Shown in pieces: positions 51,660-59,450 of a DNA stretch of 64,000 bases (within the stretch, counting starts at the first letter, position 1; every line of letters starts with the position of its first letter). Source of the stretch: Hwanghaeella sp965227365 (GTDB lineage Bacteria > Pseudomonadota > Alphaproteobacteria > UBA8366 > Aestuariispiraceae). The stretch spans positions 62,001 through 126,000 of the forward strand of contig NZ_OZ245754.1 of the NCBI RefSeq assembly GCF_965227365.1. The letters run 5' to 3'. The notes beneath the pieces were generated by a model. It was not told the DNA's origin and made no database searches. It saw only the letters and a program-made list of their open reading frames with translations. A program made the position numbers and the translations under genes.

Positions 51660-52883
51660 CTATTTCAAGCCCATGCAATTCGCATAATAGGTGACCGTGG
51701 CGGGCCAGTCGGAGAAGACGCCGACGACCCCGACCTGCATGGCGAGCACGTCCAGCAATTCGTACATCACGCCGTCCGACGTCGTGACATCCTTGATCGA
51801 CTGATAATACCAGCCGCCGCCGGTCTTCAGCGGCCCGGAGCGCTCCAGCGTCCAGGCGATGATGTTCAGCCCGGCATTTTTCGCTTCCTTGGCATAGGCG
51901 GAGGGGACGATCCTGCCGTTATCAACCGTCACCAGCATCCAGATCGGCGGGGCGATGTAGTTCACGCCCAAAGCCTTCAAGCTTTCCATGCTAGGATCGA
52001 AGGTCGCGGGCCTCATCGGGTCGAACCCGGCATTGTCGTACCGGCCGTCCAGAAAGATCGCCTGCCTGCCGAATTCGGGTTCGTTCTCGATCCAGTACAG
52101 CACGTCGGCAAGGTCGAAGCTCTGCGGGAAGACGTCTTCGGGCGGGACGCCGGCTGCCTTGTATTCGTCGATCAGTTTCTGGGCATAGTCTTCCTGGCTG
52201 AACCCGTCGAAGGGCATGGCAATGGCGGGGGATTTCAGCTCCGGCGTGAATTTCGCACCCAGCCGGCGAAACAGATCGATCGATTCCGCATGGGTCATCA
52301 GCGTGGCCGAGGAAGCGGCATAAAGGTCGGTGCGCCATCCGGCGGTGCCGTCCATGTATTCCTCGACCGTTTTGCCGTTCCTGTTCGCCGCATCCATCTT
52401 GCCGGTCAGGGTGCGGAACTCGGCCAGCGTGATGTCGCTGGTCCGGCATTCCGCGGATGCTTTGCCGGACGCGCCCGCCGGGGTGAATTCCTTGGTGCAT
52501 TTCGCGGCCAGGTCGGTTGCCAGAATATTCGTCGTCGTGTGTAGGTCGTCCTGGGCGTGGCGGCAGACCAGTTCCTTGTCCTTGGTGAAGGTCACGTCGC
52601 ATTCCAGAATGCCGGCCCCCATCCGGGCGGCGGCCCGATAGGATTCGACCGTGTGCTCCGGAAACATCAGCGGTGCGCCGCGATGGCCGATGGAAAAATC
52701 GGTGCGCTCAACGCCGCTCCCGGCACAGGACAGAAGCCGGTTTTTCAGCGCGCCGTCCTTCATCTGGTGGACCAGGAACTCCGGGCGTGGGCCGAGTTCG
52801 ACCCTGTCGGCCGCGGCCGGGCTGACGAGGGTGGAAATCGTTAGTCCGGCAGCCAGGATTGCGGCGAATACGTCGCGGAACAT
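51660..52883 (-). CDS. Secreted glycerophosphodiester phosphodiesterase
   Basis: A 407-residue GDPD-family enzyme with an N-terminal signal peptide (FAAILAAGLTISTLVSPAAA). It hydrolyses glycerophosphodiesters to glycerol 3-phosphate and an alcohol in the periplasm. The catalytic start is SIGHRGAPLMFPEHTVESY, with the metal-binding ECDVTFTKDKELVCRHA. It is longer than the usual 330-360 residues because of an insert around residues 130-190. Its products could feed the nearby glycerol pathway. No ABC glycerol phosphate transporter is nearby. Confidence 0.87.
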   Translation of the reverse strand: MFRDVFAAILAAGLTISTLVSPAAADRVELGPRPEFLVHQMKDGALKNRLLSCAGSGVERTDFSIGHRGAPLMFPEHTVESYRAAARMGAGILECDVTFTKDKELVCRHAQDDLHTTTNILATDLAAKCTKEFTPAGASGKASAECRTSDITLAEFRTLTGKMDAANRNGKTVEEYMDGTAGWRTDLYAASSATLMTHAESIDLFRRLGAKFTPELKSPAIAMPFDGFSQEDYAQKLIDEYKAAGVPPEDVFPQSFDLADVLYWIENEPEFGRQAIFLDGRYDNAGFDPMRPATFDPSMESLKALGVNYIAPPIWMLVTVDNGRIVPSAYAKEAKNAGLNIIAWTLERSGPLKTGGGWYYQSIKDVTTSDGVMYELLDVLAMQVGVVGVFSDWPATVTYYANCMGLK

Positions 52884-53024
52884 TCACTTCATCTCCTTGG
52901 GGTGAGGAATTCATTCTAGGGAGGGAGATAAGTATCCGCGAGACTTGTTTGATTTGCGACCCATCCATGAAGGTTCGGTGGCACGCCGGGCAAGAGAGGA
53001 TCATGTCCGGCTAAATACGTTCCG

Positions 53025-53420
53025 CTAGCGTTTCGTTCGCTCCACCGTTGGAGGCGCCTCTCGAAGATCATAGCCTTTCCGGAACCGAGAGATGACTAAG
53101 CGCATGAGAAACACGGCTACAAGAAAGAACAGTGTCGTCCCAATCCCGACGAACCCCTGGGCCTTTGAGGGCAATAGATACGGCGCCAAACAATAAAACA
53201 GAATAGGCAACAACAATGGCGCTAAAAGCGAAAGAACGAAGGGAACGACGGGTGCTTGCCATTTGCGAGCGACCTTGAATGCCATGTAGGCCAACATGAC
53301 CGAGCCAAAAACCAGAATGAAATATGAAAAATACTGCATCGTTGGTTTTGCGCTGTCACCGCTAGCATAGGAAGGCGCGGAAAAAAGTACTGCGAGCAGT
53401 ATCATCATCGGATGGTGCAT
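53025..53420 (-). CDS. Small hypothetical membrane protein
   Basis: The protein has 131 residues from the ATG at 53420; another ATG lies four codons later. The first 20 residues (MILLAVLFSAPSYASG) may be a signal peptide. Three further hydrophobic segments follow: FSYFILVFGSVMLAYMAF, VPFVLSLLAPLLLPILFYC and IGTTLFFLVAVFLMRLVI. The C-terminus is basic. No family is recognised. The start lies eight bases downstream of the transhydrogenase stop, so it may be cotranscribed. Confidence 0.5.
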   Translation of the reverse strand: MHHPMMILLAVLFSAPSYASGDSAKPTMQYFSYFILVFGSVMLAYMAFKVARKWQAPVVPFVLSLLAPLLLPILFYCLAPYLLPSKAQGFVGIGTTLFFLVAVFLMRLVISRFRKGYDLREAPPTVERTKR

Positions 53421-53428
53421 TGAACTTG

Positions 53429-54829
53429 CTACTCGCCTTTCCTCGGCATCCTGTTCCACGCATCAAGCGCCGCGATTTTGTAGGCCTCGGCCAGGGTCGG
53501 ATAGTTGAAGGTGTTCTCGACGAAATATTCCAGTTTGCCTTTCAGGTTCAGGACCGCCTGGCCGATATGGATGAGTTCCGTCGCCCCTTCGCCGACGATA
53601 TGAACGCCGAGCAGGCGGTGGGTTTTGATCGAGAAGATCATCTTCATCATGCCGCTGTCCAAGCCCATGATGTGGCCGCGTGAGGTCTCGCGGAACCGGG
53701 CCACGCCGCATTCATAGGGAATGCCGCGCTGCTCCACCTCCTCCTCCGTCATGCCGCAGGTCGAAATTTCCGGCACCGCGTAAATGCCGTAGGGAAAATA
53801 TTCCGGCGGCTTCTGCGCTTCTTCGCCCAGCGCGTGGCAGGCGGCGATGCGGCCCTGTTCCATCGAAGTCGAGGCGAGGCTGGGAAAGCCGATGACGTCG
53901 CCGGCGGCATAGATATGCGGCACCTCGGTCTGGAACGTCTTCGGGTCGACCGTCAGCCGTTTGCGGTGGTCGACGGTCAGGCCGGCGGCGTCCAGGTTCA
54001 AGCTGTCCGTCGCCCCTTCGCGGCCGGCCGCGAACAGGACCATGTCCGACTTGCAGACTCGGCCGCCTTCCAGATGGGTGACGCATTGGTCGTCCTGGCG
54101 TTCGATCCTCTCGACGGATTTGCCCATGCGCAGGGCGATGCCGCGGTCGCGCAGCTGGTGAATGAAATCCTCGATCAATTCCCGGTCGATGAAATCCAGC
54201 ATGGTATTGCGCGGTTCGATCAGGGTCACCGGTACGTCCAGGGCCGAGAAGATCGTCGCATATTCGACGCCGATGACACCGGCGCCGATCACGGTCAGCG
54301 AGCGGGGGATGCGGTTCACTTCCAGGACGTCGTCGCTGTCCAGGATGTTTTCGCCGTCGAAGGGAATTGAGTCCGGCCGGAAGGGGTTTGTCCCGACACA
54401 AAGAATGAAGGCCTTACCGCTGACCAGATGCCGTTCGCCTTCGTCGCTGCGGACCTCCACCGTGTGCGGGTCGGTGAAACGGGCCTCGCCCATGATAGTG
54501 TCGACATGATTGCGGGCGAACTGGTGTTCCAGCACCTCGACCTCATGGTCCAGCGTTTTCAACAGACGGTGGCGCAGATCTTCCGATGAAATCTCCTGTT
54601 TGACGCGATAGGCGCGGCCGTAGAAGCCGCGTTCGCGCCAACCGCTCAGGTTCAGGACCGTCTCCCGCAGCGTCTTGGACGGGATCGTCCCGGTATGGAC
54701 GGAAACGCCGCCGACCCGGCGCCCCTTCTCCACAACCAGCGCATTGCGGCCGAACTTGGCGGCCTGGATGGCCGCACGGCGCCCGGCAGGGCCGCTGCCC
54801 ACCACTATCAAGTCGTATTCGGCTTGCAT
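53429..54829 (-). CDS. sthA: Soluble pyridine nucleotide transhydrogenase
   Basis: The protein has 466 residues from the ATG at 54829, the second of two adjacent ATGs behind GGGGGA. It is a flavoprotein that transfers hydride between NADPH and NAD. The FAD loop is YDLIVVGSGPAGRRAAIQAA. The segment GGVSVHTGTIPSKTLRE lacks the redox-active cysteine pair of dihydrolipoamide dehydrogenase and is diagnostic of Sth. NAD-binding SLTVIGAGVIGVEYATIF and the C-terminal dimerisation block with TFNYPTLAEAYKIAALDA complete it. The 29-base-longer upstream frame to 55006 is not supported. Confidence 0.9.
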   Translation of the reverse strand: MQAEYDLIVVGSGPAGRRAAIQAAKFGRNALVVEKGRRVGGVSVHTGTIPSKTLRETVLNLSGWRERGFYGRAYRVKQEISSEDLRHRLLKTLDHEVEVLEHQFARNHVDTIMGEARFTDPHTVEVRSDEGERHLVSGKAFILCVGTNPFRPDSIPFDGENILDSDDVLEVNRIPRSLTVIGAGVIGVEYATIFSALDVPVTLIEPRNTMLDFIDRELIEDFIHQLRDRGIALRMGKSVERIERQDDQCVTHLEGGRVCKSDMVLFAAGREGATDSLNLDAAGLTVDHRKRLTVDPKTFQTEVPHIYAAGDVIGFPSLASTSMEQGRIAACHALGEEAQKPPEYFPYGIYAVPEISTCGMTEEEVEQRGIPYECGVARFRETSRGHIMGLDSGMMKMIFSIKTHRLLGVHIVGEGATELIHIGQAVLNLKGKLEYFVENTFNYPTLAEAYKIAALDAWNRMPRKGE

Positions 54830-55133
54830 CATTCCCCCTGCAGGCTGTCTGACCGGATCATTCCTCATACACGCATATCGGATCGGCGTAACCGGTGACG
54901 TGCAAAATTGCGGCGGTTTTGCCGATCCTGCGAAGCGGCCCCCGCCGTATTCCGGGCCGACAGCTAATATAGTGCCGTGGCGGCGCTGAAGTCCTGTTGA
55001 CACCAAGCGCCGTCATGTCATGCTAGTATTCGAATTCGGGCGGCAAATAACGATCCGGATCGTCTTTGCGGGTTTACAGTAACACTAGAGCACACAACGG
55101 GTGCGGCGGAAGATCGCGCTCGGGTTGAGGGGC
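54830..55133 (+). promoter_or_regulatory. Divergent intergenic region with a -35-like element for the Anbu operon
   Basis: This 304-base gap separates sthA (minus) from the Anbu operon (plus). On the plus strand TTGACA at 54997-55002 is a perfect -35 hexamer. A plausible -10, CATGCT, lies 16 bases later at 55019-55024; TAGTAT at 55024-55029 fits less well in spacing. The promoter would lie about 105 bases upstream of the first start codon. I see no clear promoter for sthA. Confidence 0.45.
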
Positions 55134-56558
55134 ATGGCACTCGCGAAACCATTCGACGAAATGACACTTGCGGGCGGCGCCTGCCGCGACGCGTACAGGG
55201 GCCTTTCACAATGGCTTCAATGGACGCCGACCGATTTTCTTCGGATGAAGCGCCAGGAAGCGGATGTCCTATTCCGACGACTTGGGATTACATTCGCCGT
55301 TTATGGCGAAGGCGGCGATCCCGAACGGCTGATTCCGTTCGACATCATCCCGCGCGTTCTTGCGGCGGCGGAATGGCAGCGGATGGAGGAAGGCCTGCGT
55401 CAGCGCGTCAAGACGCTGAACATGTTCCTGCACGACGTCTATCATGACCAGGAAATCCTGAAGGCAGGGGTGATTCCCGAAAAGCTGGTCCTGAACAATT
55501 CCTCCTACCTGCCGGAGATGCAGGGCGTGGACGTTCCGGGCGGCGTTTACAGCCATATCGCCGGGATCGACATGGTTCGCGTCGGAGAGGACGAGTTCTA
55601 TGTTCTGGAGGACAATTGCCGCACGCCGTCCGGCGTTTCCTACATGTTGGAAAACCGCGAAGTGATGATGCGGCTGTTCCCGGCCCTGTTCGCGGAACAC
55701 CGGATCGCGCCGGTCGACAACTATGCCGACAATCTTCTGGAAACGCTCAAGGAATGCGCGCCGCCGAAGACGACGGGGGATCCCACGGTCGTGGTGCTGA
55801 CCCCCGGTATCTACAACAGCGCCTATTTCGAGCATTCCTTCCTGGCCGACCAGATGGGCGTCGAACTGGTCGAAGGACCGGACCTGTTTGTCGAGGATGC
55901 CAAAGTTTATATGCGCACCACCCAGGGGCCGCAGAAGGTCGACGTCATCTACCGACGGATCGACGATACATTCCTGGATCCTCTGACCTTCGATCCGAAA
56001 TCGGTTCTCGGCGTGCCGGGGGTGATGAACGCCTATCGGTCCGGGCATGTCACGCTGGCCAACGCTGTCGGCGCCGGGATCGCGGACGACAAGGCGATCT
56101 ACACCTACGTTCCGGACATGATCAAATTCTACCTGGACGAGGAACCGATCCTGAAAAACGTGCCGACCTATAAATGCGGCGACGACAAGGATCTGGCCTA
56201 TGTGCTCGACAATCTGGCCGAACTGGTGGTGAAGGAAGTTCACGGTTCCGGCGGGTATGGAATGCTGGTCGGCCCGGCGGCGACGAAACAGGAAATCGAG
56301 GACTATGCCGAGCGGATCAAGGAAACGCCGGACGAGTTCATCGCCCAGCCGACACTGGCCCTGAGTACCTGCCCGACCTTCGTCGAAACCGGCGTCGCGC
56401 CGCGGCATGTGGATTTCCGCCCCTTCGTGCTGTCGTCGGGCAAGGATATCCGGATGGTGAAGGGCGGCCTGACCCGCGTCGCGCTGCGCGAGGGGTCCCT
56501 GGTGGTGAATTCCAGCCAGGGCGGCGGGACGAAGGATACCTGGGTTCTGGAAGAGTGA
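55134..56558 (+). CDS. Circularly permuted ATP-grasp protein of the Anbu operon
   Basis: The protein has 474 residues from the ATG at 55134; a GTG at 55101 is also in frame. It belongs to the circularly permuted ATP-grasp type 2 family (former DUF404/DUF407). YEVLEDNCRTPSGVSYMLE-like sequence at the ATP site, QEILKAGVIPEKLVLNNSSY and VKEVHGSGGYGMLVGP are family hallmarks. These enzymes are predicted to form amide or peptide bonds, such as adding amino acids to a peptide tag. The gene is first in a four-gene set with an alpha-E protein, a transglutaminase and Anbu. The substrate is not known. Confidence 0.88.
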   Translation: MALAKPFDEMTLAGGACRDAYRGLSQWLQWTPTDFLRMKRQEADVLFRRLGITFAVYGEGGDPERLIPFDIIPRVLAAAEWQRMEEGLRQRVKTLNMFLHDVYHDQEILKAGVIPEKLVLNNSSYLPEMQGVDVPGGVYSHIAGIDMVRVGEDEFYVLEDNCRTPSGVSYMLENREVMMRLFPALFAEHRIAPVDNYADNLLETLKECAPPKTTGDPTVVVLTPGIYNSAYFEHSFLADQMGVELVEGPDLFVEDAKVYMRTTQGPQKVDVIYRRIDDTFLDPLTFDPKSVLGVPGVMNAYRSGHVTLANAVGAGIADDKAIYTYVPDMIKFYLDEEPILKNVPTYKCGDDKDLAYVLDNLAELVVKEVHGSGGYGMLVGPAATKQEIEDYAERIKETPDEFIAQPTLALSTCPTFVETGVAPRHVDFRPFVLSSGKDIRMVKGGLTRVALREGSLVVNSSQGGGTKDTWVLEE

Positions 56559-56622
56559 CCGCAGTTTCATGGACAGGGCCGGGCGTGTTCCCGGCCGTTA
56601 AACGGGAGATGATCGAGGATCC

Positions 56623-57573
56623 ATGCTGAGCCGCACCGCCAACAACCTCTATTGGCTAAGCCGCTATATGGAGCGGGCGGAGAATTTCGCCCGGATCCTG
56701 GAGGTCGCCGACCGGATGAGCATGATGCCCGGCTCAGGGAGCGAGGCGGTGCACAGCGAGTGGTGGTCGACGCTGATGACATCGGGCTGCGCCCAGGCTT
56801 TCGAGGAAGCGGGGCTGCGCGTCGAAGGGCCGATGGTAACCGAATTCCTGGCCCGCAATCCGGAAAACCCGTCCAGCATTTATTCCAGCATCCGTCAGGC
56901 GCGGGAAAACGGCCGCGCCGTCCGCACCAGCCTGACGATGGAAATGTGGGAATGCCTGAACGATACCTGGCTCAGCTTTGATCAGCGCTGGACGGATGCG
57001 CGCCGGTACAATGAATTGCGGTCTTTCCTGGACTGGGTGAAGGAACGCTCGACCGTGTTCCGCGGCGGCCTCTACGGCACGATGCTACGGGACGACGCCT
57101 TCGATTTTGCCCGCCTCGGCACCTATGTGGAGCGCGCCGACAATACGGCGCGGATCCTGGACGTGAAATACCATGTCCTGCTGCCGGAAGGCGAACAGGT
57201 CGGCGGCGGCGTCGATTACTATCAGTGGACCAGCCTGCTGCGCGCGTTTTCCGCGCTGGGCAGTTACCACTACCTGTACCGCGAAAACCCGAAGCCTTGG
57301 AAAATCGCCGAACTGATGATCCTGCGCCGGGAAATGCCGCGTTCGCTGATCGGCTGTTACCAGCAGGTCGTCGCGCATCTGGATCGGCTGGCGGAAGCCT
57401 ATGGCGCCAGACATGAATGTCACCGCATCGCGGGGCAGCTCTATTCGCAACTGCAATTCGCCGATGCGAACGACATTTTCCAAAGCGGCCTGCACGAGTT
57501 CCTGTCCGATTTCATTGTCCGGAACAATCGACTTGGCAATGAAATAGCCCGCAACTATTTGTTCGTGGGCTGA
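56623..57573 (+). CDS. Alpha-E domain protein (DUF403)
   Basis: A 316-residue all-helical protein of the alpha-E family. It opens with MLSRTANNLYWLSRYMERAE, its diagnostic start, and has a second YVERADNTARILDVKYHVL copy of the same motif near residue 165. The family always accompanies ATP-grasp peptide ligases and transglutaminases of this type and is thought to be a partner or scaffold. The biochemical role is unknown. It follows the ATP-grasp gene by 64 bases. Confidence 0.9.
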   Translation: MLSRTANNLYWLSRYMERAENFARILEVADRMSMMPGSGSEAVHSEWWSTLMTSGCAQAFEEAGLRVEGPMVTEFLARNPENPSSIYSSIRQARENGRAVRTSLTMEMWECLNDTWLSFDQRWTDARRYNELRSFLDWVKERSTVFRGGLYGTMLRDDAFDFARLGTYVERADNTARILDVKYHVLLPEGEQVGGGVDYYQWTSLLRAFSALGSYHYLYRENPKPWKIAELMILRREMPRSLIGCYQQVVAHLDRLAEAYGARHECHRIAGQLYSQLQFADANDIFQSGLHEFLSDFIVRNNRLGNEIARNYLFVG

Positions 57574-57626
57574 CGCATCCCGTTTTCGCGGGGGCTGTGC
57601 TTTTGCCCGAGCGGAGGGCTGAGCCG

Positions 57627-58445
57627 TTGCTGATATCCGTGAAGCATGAAACCCGGTACCGATACGAGACGCCGGCCGTCTATACGATTCAAAGCCTGAA
57701 GCTGACCCCGCAGAATACCAGCGGGCAAACCGTCCTGTCCTGGGACCTGGATTGCGGGCAGGACGGGACCATTCCGTCCTTCGTCGATTCCTTCGGCAAC
57801 ATCACCCATACCTTCGTCATCAACCGGGAGCACGACGACGTCCTGATTCGGGTGACCGGACAGGTGCAGACCGTGGATGTGGCCGGCGTGGTGTCCGGCA
57901 CGCGGGAGCCCTTCCCTTTGGTCGCCTATCTTCGGCAAACCGACCTGACCGCGCCCGACACCGCGCTGGAGGAGCTTGCCTGGAGTGTGGGGACCGGAAC
58001 CAAGCCGCTTGATCTGGCGCATGCGCTGATGGGCGCGGTACGGGACAGAATCGATTACCGGGAAGGCGAGACCGCGGTCGAGACGACGGCGGCGCAGGCC
58101 CTGGCGCACGGCAACGGCGTCTGTCAGGACCATACCCATGTCTTTATCGCTTGCGCCCGGCTGCGCGGCATCCCGGCCCGTTATGTTTCCGGCTATCTTC
58201 AGGCCAGCGAGAACAGCGACGAAGTCTACGAGGCCGGGCATGCCTGGGCCGAGGCGTATATCGAGGATCTCGGCTGGGTCGGATTCGACGTTGCGAACCG
58301 TGCCTGCCCGACGGAACACCACTTGCGCGTCGCCGTCGGATTGGACTACCGCGAGGCGGCGCCGATCCGGGGTTTGCGGCTTGGCGGCGGTGCCGAAAAG
58401 CTGGACGTTTCGGTCCAGGTCGTGCAGGAGAGTAGCCAACAGTAA
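57627..58445 (+). CDS. Transglutaminase-like cysteine peptidase family protein
   Basis: I start this at the TTG at 57627 (272 residues) because a GGAGGG ribosome site lies eight bases upstream and the first residues match the family N-terminus. A GTG at 57597 is the longer alternative. The N-terminal beta domain starts with ISVKHETRYRYETPAVYTI. The catalytic triad is C166 in NGVCQDHTHVF, H205 in GHAWAEAYIED and D221 in GWVGFDVANR. Members hydrolyse or cross-link peptide amides. It is cotranscribed with the ATP-grasp, alpha-E and Anbu genes. Confidence 0.88.
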   Translation: MLISVKHETRYRYETPAVYTIQSLKLTPQNTSGQTVLSWDLDCGQDGTIPSFVDSFGNITHTFVINREHDDVLIRVTGQVQTVDVAGVVSGTREPFPLVAYLRQTDLTAPDTALEELAWSVGTGTKPLDLAHALMGAVRDRIDYREGETAVETTAAQALAHGNGVCQDHTHVFIACARLRGIPARYVSGYLQASENSDEVYEAGHAWAEAYIEDLGWVGFDVANRACPTEHHLRVAVGLDYREAAPIRGLRLGGGAEKLDVSVQVVQESSQQ

Positions 58446-58492
58446 CGGTTCACGAAATCGATTGATCAGGGAGGCCACCGGGACGGGCCGCG

Positions 58493-59260
58493 ATGACGTA
58501 TTGCATCGGTCTCTACATGGATGACGGGTTGGTCATGCTCGCGGATACGCGAACCAATGCCGGTGTCGACAATATTTCCACCTTCAGAAAGCTGACCATC
58601 TGGGAAGAACCGGGTGACCGGGTCATGGCCCTGATGACGGCGGGAAATCTGGCCGTTTCGCAAGCGGTGGTGAACCTGCTGCATGAAGGCATCGAGTTCT
58701 GCGACATGTCGAAGTCGAAGGATTGCGAACGGGAAACGCTGCTGACCGTTCCTTCGATGTTTCAGGCGGCCCAACTGGTGGGGGCGGCGGTTCGTGAAGT
58801 CTACAAGACGGACGGCGAGGCCCTGCAGGCGCAATCGGCCAAATTCGACGTTTCCATGATCCTGGGCGGGCAGATCAAAGGGCGTCGCATGCGCCTTTTC
58901 CAGATCTATAGCGCCGGCAATTTCATTGAGGCCACGCCGGATACCCCTTTCTTCCAGATCGGGGAGAACAAATACGGCAAGCCCATCCTGGACCGGGCCT
59001 TCACCTATAAGACCGACCTGCCGACGGCCGTGAAACTTTCCTTCGTCAGCATGGATTCCACCCTTCGAAGCAATATGTCCGTCGGCATGCCGCTGGACAT
59101 GATGGTCTATAAGAAGAACAGCATTCAGGTCGAAGCGCGCCGGCGGATAGAGCCGGATGACAAGTATTTCTCCTCGATCAGCCAGGTTTGGGGCAGTCAC
59201 TTGCGCGAAGCGCAGGCCTCGCTCCCAAACCCGCCTTGGCTGAACGGCGGGACCCGCTGA
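58493..59260 (+). CDS. Anbu proteasome-related peptidase
   Basis: A 255-residue Ntn-hydrolase of the Anbu family, related to HslV and proteasome beta subunits. There is no propeptide: Thr2 of MTYCIGLYMDDG becomes the N-terminal nucleophile when Met is removed. D18 in ADTRTNAGVDN and K33 in TFRKLTIW match the other catalytic positions. Known Anbu proteins form open spiral or ring-like assemblies and have little demonstrated peptidase activity. No AAA+ unfoldase gene is adjacent. Context suggests it handles the product of the ATP-grasp or transglutaminase partners. Confidence 0.9.
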   Translation: MTYCIGLYMDDGLVMLADTRTNAGVDNISTFRKLTIWEEPGDRVMALMTAGNLAVSQAVVNLLHEGIEFCDMSKSKDCERETLLTVPSMFQAAQLVGAAVREVYKTDGEALQAQSAKFDVSMILGGQIKGRRMRLFQIYSAGNFIEATPDTPFFQIGENKYGKPILDRAFTYKTDLPTAVKLSFVSMDSTLRSNMSVGMPLDMMVYKKNSIQVEARRRIEPDDKYFSSISQVWGSHLREAQASLPNPPWLNGGTR

Positions 59261-59350
59261 AAAACAGCGGCATCTGCTCCAAATCGGACATATTAGGCTC
59301 CGCGGTTATGAAATATTAACTTTCGCGGTAGCATATTCAGATTCAACCGG

Positions 59351-59402
59351 GTCGCGGCGGGCAGGCATTCCCTTTGGGATGTGCCGCGACGGGTGCATTT
59401 TT
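59351..59402 (+). terminator. Intrinsic terminator after the Anbu operon
   Basis: GTCGCGGC at 59351-59358 pairs with GCCGCGAC at 59383-59390, with an inner pairing ATTCCC/GGGAT. A run of five Ts begins at 59398. The hairpin lies before the histidine kinase start chosen at 59451 and supports that choice. Confidence 0.65.
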
Positions 59403-59450
59403 ATTGTTCATCGCTTTTGTATTTACACGTTTCCGAGGTATCCGATTGTC

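Noticed and set aside
58493..59260. HslV protease
   Set aside because: There is no hslU neighbour, and the MTYC start and partner genes are those of the Anbu family.
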